Positions 1 to 5,091 of a stretch of 5,091 nucleotides of DNA are shown piece after piece (positions within the stretch are counted from its first letter, which is position 1; each line of letters starts with the position of its first letter). The stretch is from positions 1 through 5,091 of the forward strand of contig DAOTYI010000199.1 of the NCBI GenBank assembly GCA_034434895.1, read 5' to 3'. Below the pieces are notes generated by a model, which had not been told where the DNA came from, searched no databases, and saw only the letters and a program-made list of their open reading frames with translations. The translations under genes and the position numbers were made by a program. The stretch comes from DAOTXL01 sp034434895. GTDB lineage: Bacteria > Chloroflexota > Anaerolineae > JAAYZQ01.

Positions 1-1211
1 CCGAAGAGGAGGAACTGCCCGACTGGCTGGTGCCCTCGGAAGAGAGTCTGGCCGAAGGGGAAACCCTGGTCCGGGCAGAAATTCCTGACTGGCTGTTGAC
101 CCTCAAACCCCGCGAGCTGAGGAAAGAAGAGGAGGTTAGAGCGCCAACACCGGCCAAGGAAGCCGTTGTGGAAGAGACCGGCCTGCTGGCCGGCCTTCAG
201 GACATCCTGCCGGTGGAGATCACCATCGCCCAGCCCAGAGTGGCAAAGGCCGGGGAGGAGATAGCCCCGGTCATCGAGACGCCACAGGCGCGCCTGTTTG
301 CCCAGATCGTGGCCCGCCCACCAACCGTGGCTCCCAAGGTCATGCCCCGGCCCAAAGCCGGGCTGCTGGCCTTGCTGCCGCGCTGGATCCTCTCCATCGC
401 CCTCATCGCCGCCGTCACCCTGCCCCTTCTGTTGGACAGACCGTTGCTGGCGCGGACCATCGAACCGGCCCCGACGGTGAGCAGCCTGTATGAGACTATC
501 AGCCGGTTGGGGAGCGGTGCCCGGGTGCTGGTGGCTTTCGATTATGACCCGACGACCAGCAGTGAGATGGATGTCGTGGCGCAGACCCTGATCGGCCACC
601 TGATGGACCGACAGGCGCGGATCGTAGCCGTCAGCCTGCTGCCGGCCGGCCCGGCCTCCGCCGCCAGCCTGCTTGCCGACCAGGCGGCCGCCCACCCCGG
701 CTACGCAGAAGGGTACGGTCGGCTTTATGTCAACATGGGCTATCTCCCCGGCCAGGCGGCGGCGGTCCGGCTGCTGGGCGAGTCGCTGGAAATGGCCCTG
801 CCCTGTGATTTCTATGGCACGTCGCGGACCGACCTGGAGCTGATGGGCCAGGTGAAGGAGCTCCAGGATTTTGACCTGATCCTGGAACTGACAGCCAGCC
901 AGGATAGCCTGCGCTGGTGGATCGAGCAGGTGGGCACCCCCTACGGCCTGTCGCTGGCTGCCGGAGTGAGCGCCCTGGTCGAGCCTTTCGCCCGGGCCTA
1001 CTACCAGACCGGGTCACAACAGTTGAAAGGGGTGGTGGCCGGGGTGCCGGATGCCATCACCTACAGCGCCCTGCGCAGTGGCGGTGAAGGGCTGACAGGC
1101 ATCCCGGCTGCCCGGCTGGATTCCCAGCTGGCGGGGCATCTGCTGTTCATCGTGGCCATCCTGGTCAGCAATATGGCCTATCTGGTGCAGCGTAGCAGGA
1201 GGGAAGGCTGA
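1..1211 (+). CDS. PDWL-repeat membrane protein, 5' end cut off (partial)
   Basis: The frame is open to the left edge: the first full codon is at 3, giving 402 visible residues. A GTG at 30 is unlikely to be the true start, because the codons before it already encode an acidic ELPDWL unit that recurs as EIPDWL 22 residues later, so the gene begins upstream. In order: an acidic, Pro/Glu-rich tail with PDWL repeats (nt 3-110), a low-complexity linker, a hydrophobic segment (about nt 385-440), a soluble alpha/beta-looking domain of about 230 residues (nt 440-1137, with a beta-strand-like VLVAFDYD stretch and a YVNMGYLPGQ motif), a second hydrophobic segment (about nt 1140-1190) and a basic end, RRSRREG. 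Basic residues flanking the helices suggest that both termini are cytoplasmic and the domain is outside; this is inference. I cannot name a family. Function is unknown. The stop overlaps the next ATG (TGATG), so the two genes are probably translationally coupled. Confidence 0.85.
   Translation, partial: EEEELPDWLVPSEESLAEGETLVRAEIPDWLLTLKPRELRKEEEVRAPTPAKEAVVEETGLLAGLQDILPVEITIAQPRVAKAGEEIAPVIETPQARLFAQIVARPPTVAPKVMPRPKAGLLALLPRWILSIALIAAVTLPLLLDRPLLARTIEPAPTVSSLYETISRLGSGARVLVAFDYDPTTSSEMDVVAQTLIGHLMDRQARIVAVSLLPAGPASAASLLADQAAAHPGYAEGYGRLYVNMGYLPGQAAAVRLLGESLEMALPCDFYGTSRTDLELMGQVKELQDFDLILELTASQDSLRWWIEQVGTPYGLSLAAGVSALVEPFARAYYQTGSQQLKGVVAGVPDAITYSALRSGGEGLTGIPAARLDSQLAGHLLFIVAILVSNMAYLVQRSRREG
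1197..1202 (+). promoter_or_regulatory. Ribosome binding site of the six-helix membrane protein gene
   Basis: AGGAGG lies 8 bases before the ATG at 1211, inside the last codons of the preceding gene. It supports this start and coupled translation through the TGATG overlap. Confidence 0.8.
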
Positions 1212-1903
1212 TGGATACCGGTCTGCTCGACACAATCGGCACCGCCGTCGCTGTGATTCTGACCCTCTTTGTCTTCAGCTACCTGTTAGGCGACAACCTG
1301 CTTTACCGGCTGGCGGAGCACCTCTTTGTCGGCGTGGCCGTGGGCTATGCCTTTGTGGTTGCTTTCCACAGCATCCTGATTGCCAGGCTTCTGGATCCCC
1401 TGGTCCAGGCTGTGACCGAGGGGAATGGGGGACAGCTCCTCCTCAAGCTGATCGCGCTGCTTTTGGGGGTGTTGCTGCTGTTCAAACCGGCCAGAAGATT
1501 GTCAGGGCCAGGAAACCTGAGTGTGGCTGTCTTGATTGGGGTGGGCACGGCTCTGGCCATCGGTGGGGCGGTGTTGGGTACGCTGGTGCCCCAGGTGGAT
1601 GCCAGCGCCGACCTGACGCGCTATGTGGACCGCTACGGGCCAGGGTTGGGGCTTTTCAGCGGCTTTGTGGTCCTGGTTGGCACAGCGGGAACCCTGCTCC
1701 ATTTTTACTTTAACCGCAGTGAGGAGGGCCGGTTGGCCGGCCTGCGCCAGCGGTTGGTGTCATCCTGGGGCGGCCTGGGACGGTGCTTCATCCTGATCGC
1801 CTTTGGCGCCATCCTGGCCGTGACCTTTCTTTCTCGTCTGTCGTTTCTGGTGGGACGGATTGAGTTTGTGTTGGACGGTGTACGCCAGGTGCTGGGGGGG
1901 TGA
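1211..1903 (+). CDS. Six-helix integral membrane protein, unknown function
   Basis: A 230-residue, strongly hydrophobic protein with about six predicted membrane helices (residues 7-26, 36-59, 74-91, 102-125, 145-165 and 191-210). Short loops carry the charges, including a basic KPARR stretch after helix 3 and an acidic-to-basic loop (RSEEGRLAGLRQR) after helix 5. Helix 6 runs into an amphipathic tail (SRLSFLVGRIEFVLDGVRQ). No transporter signature, catalytic motif or heme/metal ligand cluster is evident, so a scaffold, channel or anchoring role is as likely as transport. The ATG is supported by AGGAGG at 8-base spacing and by a one-base overlap with the previous stop. The gene ends in Gly-Gly within a seven-G run directly before TGA, and the following MutL-like frame opens at a GTG overlapping that stop. 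Its tight position between a two-helix membrane protein and an actin-like ATPase family protein suggests that the three products form a complex; this is inference. Confidence 0.85.
   Translation: MDTGLLDTIGTAVAVILTLFVFSYLLGDNLLYRLAEHLFVGVAVGYAFVVAFHSILIARLLDPLVQAVTEGNGGQLLLKLIALLLGVLLLFKPARRLSGPGNLSVAVLIGVGTALAIGGAVLGTLVPQVDASADLTRYVDRYGPGLGLFSGFVVLVGTAGTLLHFYFNRSEEGRLAGLRQRLVSSWGGLGRCFILIAFGAILAVTFLSRLSFLVGRIEFVLDGVRQVLGG
1894..1900 (+). other. Seven-G run before a stop codon (possible slippery site)
   Basis: Seven consecutive G close the membrane protein gene, read in frame as ctG GGG GGG followed at once by TGA. The phasing fits the X XXY YYZ pattern of -1 slippery heptamers. A -1 shift here would continue into the downstream MutL-like frame through GTG ACA GCT, with no stop. 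Whether it slips is unknown; it may be a simple homopolymer. Confidence 0.4.
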
Positions 1904-1947
1904 CAGCTTTTGTCCAGAACCGAGGGAGAGTTCAGGGGCCTGAGCCT

Positions 1948-1951
1948 GGAG
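1948..1951 (+). promoter_or_regulatory. Ribosome binding site favouring the ATG at 1960
   Basis: GGAG stands 8 bases before the ATG at 1960, well placed for initiation there. The upstream in-frame GTG at 1900 would add 20 residues that look like untemplated linker (VQNRGRVQGPEPG) and do not resemble the start of the family fold, so 1960 is preferred. Confidence 0.6.
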
Positions 1952-1959
1952 TGTGGACC

Positions 1960-3714
1960 ATGACCCAAGACTATACAACCATCGAATCAATCCTGGCCAT
2001 TGAGTGCGGCAGCACGATCACTCAGGTGCTCCTGATTGACCGGGTGGAGGGCGAGTACCGGTTCGTCGCCCGGGCCGAAGCGCCCAGCACCCTGACCCCG
2101 CCCTGGAACGACGTGACCGTCGCCGTGCGACAGGCGATCGAGCAACTGGCCGACGTGACCGGTTGGCGCTTCCTGGACCCACAAGGCCGGATTATTCAGC
2201 CCGAATATCAGGAGGCGGGGGTGGACGCGGTCGTGGCCCTCACCAGCGCTGGCGAACCGCTCCATCTCGTGCTGAGCGGGATCATCCACGACGTCAGCCT
2301 GGTCAGCGCCCACCGCGCCCTGTCTGGCACCTATGCGGTTGTAGAAGGGGTCATCTCCCTCGACCGGCGAGAAGGTCACATCTCCAACAGCGACATCGAG
2401 GGCCAACTGCGCCTGATCCAGGAGATCAGGCCCGATGCGGTCGTGCTGGTGGGGGGCATAGACGGCGGCGCCCGGGGGCCGGTTTTGCAGTCGGCCGAGG
2501 CGGTGGCTCTGGCCTGCTCCGTGCTGCCGGAAAAGAGCCGCCCGACGATCCTCTATGCCGGCAACGCTGACCTGCGGACAGAGATCGCCCAGATCATCGG
2601 CGCCGATGCCGAACTGCGGGCGGTTGACAACGTGCGGCCCAGCATGGAGATCGAGAACCCCGGCCCCTTGCAGGCCGAAGTCGAAGAACTGTATCTCCGC
2701 CACAAGATGGAACGGCTGCCCGGCTTTGGCACGCTGGCCGACTGGAGCCGGGTACAGGTATTGCCCACCGCCAAAGCCTTCGCCTATGCCATCCGGTATC
2801 TCGCCGAACTGGATGGGATCAACGTCCTGGGGGTGGACGTGGGAGGAACTTCGGTCACCGTGGCCTCGATGGTGGACGGAGGGTTTGACCTGGCCATCCG
2901 GAGCGATCTGGGCCTGAGCTACAACATCGCCCACCTGCTCGACCACGTGCCGGTAGAATCGGTGCTGCGCTGGCTGCCCTTTGAAATCGAACCGGTCGAG
3001 GTCCAGAACCTGGTGCACAACAAGGCGCTGCGGCCGCACACACTCCCCCAGACACGCCAGGATCTGTTGATCGAGCAGGCGCTGGCGCGGGAAATCGTGC
3101 GCCTGACCCTGGCCGATGTGGCTCCCCGCTGGCCGGCGGGCCTCTACCCTGGCCTGCCGCCCCGGTTCCATCTGATCGTGGGCCGGGGAGGGGTGCTGGG
3201 CCATGTGCCGAACTATGGTCAGGCAGCCCTGATGCTGCTTGACGCCGTGCAACCGGTGGGCGTCAGCGGCCTGGCGCTGGACAGGGCGGGGCTACTGGCC
3301 CCGGCCGGAGCGGTCGCGACGGTCAACCCTGTAGCTGCGGCGCAGCTGGTGGCCCGCGATGCTCTGCTGAACCTGGGAACTGTGGTCGCGCCGCTGGGCA
3401 CGGCCCGCGAAGGAGAGGTAGCTCTGACCTTCAAAATCAAGTATGAGGATGGGCGCTCGCTGGAGGTCGAGGTGCCGTTCGGCTCGTTGGAGGTCATCCC
3501 CTTGCCTGCCCGCCAGGTCGCCACCCTGGAACTGCGGCCCACACGCCGCTTCGACGTGGGGTTGGGGCGTAAAGGACTGGCCGGCACAACCGAGGTCGAG
3601 GGGGGCATCATCGGCATCATGATTGACGCCCGGGGACGGCCCCTGCCCCTGGCCGAGGACCTTGCCGAACAGCGAGAAAAGATGCAACGCTGGCTGTGGG
3701 ACATGGGGACGTGA
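1960..3714 (+). CDS. MutL/GlmL-family actin-like ATPase protein (glutamate mutase L family)
   Basis: A 584-residue protein counted from the ATG at 1960; a GTG at 1900 would give 604. It resembles the MutL family (Pfam MutL, glutamate mutase accessory protein GlmL), part of the ASKHA fold shared with Hsp70, FtsA and actin. Visible motifs: phosphate-1-like AIECGSTITQ (13-22, with the Glu typical of this family), a VVLVGGIDGG strand-turn (161-170), a family-like AVDNVRPS segment (221-228), phosphate-2-like GVDVGGTSVTV (291-301) and an adenosine-type IVGRGGVLGHVP (406-417), followed by QAALMLLDAVQPVGVSGLALD, a strong family hallmark. Residues from about 470 form an extra beta-rich domain ending in GGIIGIMIDARGRPLP, making it longer than classical GlmL of roughly 460 residues. 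In clostridia the gene lies between the two subunit genes of B12-dependent glutamate mutase, and its role is poorly defined. No mutase is visible here, so the mutase-based name should not be taken as function. It is probably a cytoplasmic nucleotide-binding protein acting with the adjacent membrane proteins (inference). Confidence 0.85.
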   Translation: MTQDYTTIESILAIECGSTITQVLLIDRVEGEYRFVARAEAPSTLTPPWNDVTVAVRQAIEQLADVTGWRFLDPQGRIIQPEYQEAGVDAVVALTSAGEPLHLVLSGIIHDVSLVSAHRALSGTYAVVEGVISLDRREGHISNSDIEGQLRLIQEIRPDAVVLVGGIDGGARGPVLQSAEAVALACSVLPEKSRPTILYAGNADLRTEIAQIIGADAELRAVDNVRPSMEIENPGPLQAEVEELYLRHKMERLPGFGTLADWSRVQVLPTAKAFAYAIRYLAELDGINVLGVDVGGTSVTVASMVDGGFDLAIRSDLGLSYNIAHLLDHVPVESVLRWLPFEIEPVEVQNLVHNKALRPHTLPQTRQDLLIEQALAREIVRLTLADVAPRWPAGLYPGLPPRFHLIVGRGGVLGHVPNYGQAALMLLDAVQPVGVSGLALDRAGLLAPAGAVATVNPVAAAQLVARDALLNLGTVVAPLGTAREGEVALTFKIKYEDGRSLEVEVPFGSLEVIPLPARQVATLELRPTRRFDVGLGRKGLAGTTEVEGGIIGIMIDARGRPLPLAEDLAEQREKMQRWLWDMGT

Positions 3715-3718
3715 AACA

Positions 3719-3746
3719 CCCAATACCTGATACCCAATACCCAATA
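3719..3746 (+). repeat. Four tandem 7-bp units (CCCAATA type)
   Basis: The spacer after the MutL-like gene contains CCCAATA, CCTGATA, CCCAATA, CCCAATA end to end; only the second unit differs, at two positions. The tract is far more AT-rich than the flanking genes. Heptanucleotide tandem repeats of this kind are known in intergenic DNA of filamentous cyanobacteria. Here it may be a neutral microsatellite, a dispersed repeat family member or a protein-binding site. No stem-loop is formed. Confidence 0.85.
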
Positions 3747-3761
3747 GCCTTATCCCTTCCC

Positions 3762-3766
3762 AGGAA
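3762..3766 (+). promoter_or_regulatory. Ribosome binding site of the barrel/KOW protein gene
   Basis: AGGAA lies 7 bases before the ATG at 3774, supporting that start. Confidence 0.65.
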
Positions 3767-3773
3767 TTGAACC

Positions 3774-4841
3774 ATGTATTACCCAACAGAAACACGCATT
3801 ACGCCTTTGACCACCATCCGTCGGGAACGGTTACTGCCCAGCCGGGGCCAGGTCCTGGTCCGTCCCGGTGAGGTGGTGGGACCGAACGATGTGGTGGCCC
3901 GTTGCCAGTTGCCAGGCAAGGTCCTGGTCGTGGACGTGGCCAGGGCGTTGGGAGTCCGACGGGAGCGAGTGGCCAGGTTCCTGCGCAAGAACGCAGGCGA
4001 TTCGGTGCAGGCCGACGAACCGTTGGCCGCCCCGCGTGGGGTTTGGGGGCGGTTCAGGCGGGGCTGCCGCGCTCCGGTGGATGGCCGGATCGTCGCCATA
4101 CGGAACGGTCTGGTGCTGATTGAGGCGGCAGCCACCACCCTGGAACTGACTGCCCATACCCGGGGCCAGGTTACCAACGTGATGCCCAACCTGGGAGTGG
4201 TCATTTCCACCGTCGGGGCGTTGATCCAGGGGGTGTGGGGTACCGGCGGTGAAGCGGAGGGGGTGCTCAAGGTGCTGGTGGATAACCCTCAGAAGCCACT
4301 CCGCACCAAGGCGATTGATGTGAGCTGCCACGGCACCCTGGTGGTGGGGGGGCGGATTCTGGACAAACAGACCCTGGAGCAGGCGGTCGAGGCCAAAGTG
4401 CGGGGGATCATTGTCGGCAGCGTGAACGCCGACCTGCTGCCGGTGTTGCGGGCCATGCCCTTCCCGATCCTGATCACCGAAGGGTTCGGCGCACTGCCCA
4501 TGTCAGCCCCCGCCTTTTCCCTGCTTCAGGCCAATCTGGGCCGCGAGGCGATGATCAGCGCCAGCACGCAGACCCGTTGGGATGTCAGGCGCCCGGAGGT
4601 GATTATCCCCCTGCGGTCGGAAGAGTTGCCACCGGAAAAGCCCGGCCCTCTGGCGCTGGAAGTCGGCATGTGGGTTCGGGTCACCCGGGGGTCCCACCTG
4701 GGCGCTGTGGGCAGCGTCACCGATCTGCCGGCGCGACCCCAGGCGGTGGAGTCGGGCTGCCGACTGCCGGTTGCCGAGGTCGAATTGGAAAAGGCAGGAA
4801 AGGTATTGGTCCCCCTGGCCAATCTGGAGTTGATCCGGTAG
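3774..4841 (+). CDS. Soluble protein with N-terminal lipoyl-like barrel and C-terminal KOW-like domain
   Basis: A 355-residue protein with no signal peptide or membrane helix, so probably cytoplasmic. Residues about 24-118 look like a barrel-sandwich hybrid of the lipoyl/RnfC type: GQVLVRPGEVVGPNDVV, then GDSVQADEPLAA, then RAPVDGRIVAIRNGLVLIE. The usual lysine for lipoyl or biotin attachment is not apparent, so a structural rather than carrier role is likely. Residues about 175-265 form an alpha/beta region (GTLVVGGRIL, VRGIIVGSVNADLLPVL, PFPILITEGFGALPMS). Residues 297-354 resemble a KOW/SH3-like barrel: GMWVRVTRGSHLGAVGSVTDLP, ending in VPLANLELI, the layout seen in NusG/Spt5 and ribosomal KOW proteins. 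The combination matches no named enzyme I know. The ATG is backed by AGGAA at 7-base spacing. It follows the MutL-like gene by 59 bases and precedes another membrane protein by 48, so it is likely co-expressed and may be a cytoplasmic partner of the membrane assembly (inference). Confidence 0.8.
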   Translation: MYYPTETRITPLTTIRRERLLPSRGQVLVRPGEVVGPNDVVARCQLPGKVLVVDVARALGVRRERVARFLRKNAGDSVQADEPLAAPRGVWGRFRRGCRAPVDGRIVAIRNGLVLIEAAATTLELTAHTRGQVTNVMPNLGVVISTVGALIQGVWGTGGEAEGVLKVLVDNPQKPLRTKAIDVSCHGTLVVGGRILDKQTLEQAVEAKVRGIIVGSVNADLLPVLRAMPFPILITEGFGALPMSAPAFSLLQANLGREAMISASTQTRWDVRRPEVIIPLRSEELPPEKPGPLALEVGMWVRVTRGSHLGAVGSVTDLPARPQAVESGCRLPVAEVELEKAGKVLVPLANLELIR

Positions 4842-4875
4842 CCGATGGCCTGCCCAGAGGAACTCCCTGCAGAAT

Positions 4876-4882
4876 AAGGAGG
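4876..4882 (+). promoter_or_regulatory. Strong ribosome binding site of the last gene
   Basis: AAGGAGG, close to a perfect anti-16S match, stands 7 bases before the ATG at 4890 and is the best such site in the window. It fixes the start of the truncated last gene. Confidence 0.85.
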
Positions 4883-4889
4883 AAGCGAA

Positions 4890-5091
4890 ATGTCTCAGAG
4901 CATCCGTGATCTATTGTCCAACCGCAAGTTTGCCATCCCCCTGATCGGTCTGTTGGCCCTGTGCCTGATCGGGCTGCTGCTGTTGGGCGTGGCCCTCCTC
5001 CTCCCCGGCAGAGGGGGAAAGGTGGCCGAAGCAACAGCCACCGCTCCGGAAGCCACCCCGACCGTGGAGCCGCCCACCTCCACCCCTGCAC
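4890..5091 (+). CDS. Single-pass membrane protein with Pro/Thr-rich linker, 3' end cut off (partial)
   Basis: The first 67 residues are visible before the right edge. A short basic N-terminus (SQSIRDLLSNRKF) is followed by one hydrophobic helix (residues about 15-38, rich in Leu/Gly) and then by a low-complexity Ala/Thr/Pro/Glu stretch (ATATAPEATPTVEPPTSTPA). By the positive-inside rule the linker and whatever follows lie outside the membrane. The helix has a Cys at residue 25 followed by Leu-Ile-Gly, not a convincing lipobox, so a signal anchor is favoured over a lipoprotein. Such linkers usually tether an extracytoplasmic domain, which is outside this window, so function cannot be given. 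The start is set by AAGGAGG at 7-base spacing. Confidence 0.75.
   Translation, partial: MSQSIRDLLSNRKFAIPLIGLLALCLIGLLLLGVALLLPGRGGKVAEATATAPEATPTVEPPTSTPA

Noticed and set aside
1900..1959. GTG at 1900 as the start of the MutL-like protein
   Set aside because: It overlaps the previous stop and could couple translation, but the ATG at 1960 has GGAG at 8 bases and begins just before the family fold. It is kept only as an alternative start or as part of a frameshift fusion.
1987..3252. Long open frame of 421 codons on the minus strand, antisense to the MutL-like gene
   Set aside because: The plus-strand frame has clear family motifs. The antisense product is rich in His, Gly and Gln with no recognisable domain, as expected from the GC-rich codon bias opposite a real gene.
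3719..3746. CRISPR-like array
   Set aside because: Units are 7 bp with no spacers, so this is a simple tandem repeat.
3219..3795. Two overlapping minus-strand open frames over the end of the MutL-like gene and the spacer
   Set aside because: They have low-complexity Ser/Arg/Pro composition, cross the heptamer repeat and lie opposite well-supported coding sequence; no ribosome binding site or domain supports them.
4842..4889. Terminator between the barrel/KOW gene and the last gene
   Set aside because: No GC-rich stem followed by a T-run is visible; only the short palindrome CTGCAG is present, so read-through is more likely.
4930..4990. Lipoprotein signal peptide in the last gene
   Set aside because: The cysteine at residue 25 sits inside the hydrophobic stretch and is followed by Leu-Ile-Gly, and the helix continues well past it, which does not fit a lipobox.

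Overview
The window is high-GC, gene-dense DNA with every gene on the + strand. It holds three complete genes, a gene cut by the left edge and a gene cut by the right edge. Acidic 'PDWL' repeats in a membrane-anchored protein, a long MutL-type protein and a Pro/Thr-rich membrane-anchored protein together suggest a member of the Chloroflexota (Anaerolineae-like). This placement comes from recalled family style, not from a search, and is moderately confident.

Layout: (1) 1-1211, the 3' part of a gene for a protein with an acidic PDWL-repeat tail, one membrane segment, a soluble domain of about 230 residues and a second membrane segment. (2) 1211-1903, a six-helix membrane protein. (3) about 1960-3714, a MutL/GlmL-family protein of the actin-like ATPase (ASKHA) fold with an extra C-terminal domain. 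(4) 3715-3773, a short spacer with four tandem 7-bp units. (5) 3774-4841, a soluble protein with a lipoyl-like barrel at the N-terminus and a KOW-like barrel at the C-terminus. (6) 4890-5091, the start of a single-pass membrane protein with a Pro/Thr-rich linker.

The first three genes are packed as one translationally coupled unit: a TGATG overlap joins genes 1 and 2, and a GTGA overlap lies between gene 2 and the long reading frame of gene 3. Genes 4 and 5 follow after gaps of 59 and 48 bases, each with a good ribosome binding site and with no convincing terminator between them, so all five may form one operon.

The only gene with a recognisable family is the MutL-like one. Its characterised relatives accompany adenosylcobalamin-dependent glutamate mutase, but no mutase subunit is visible here. 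Its partners are instead membrane proteins and a barrel-domain protein. The most interesting reading is an uncharacterised membrane-associated assembly built around an actin-like ATPase, loosely comparable to how FtsA or PilM work with membrane partners. That is inference. A run of seven G directly before the stop codon of gene 2 could also, by a -1 shift, fuse the membrane protein to the MutL-like protein.
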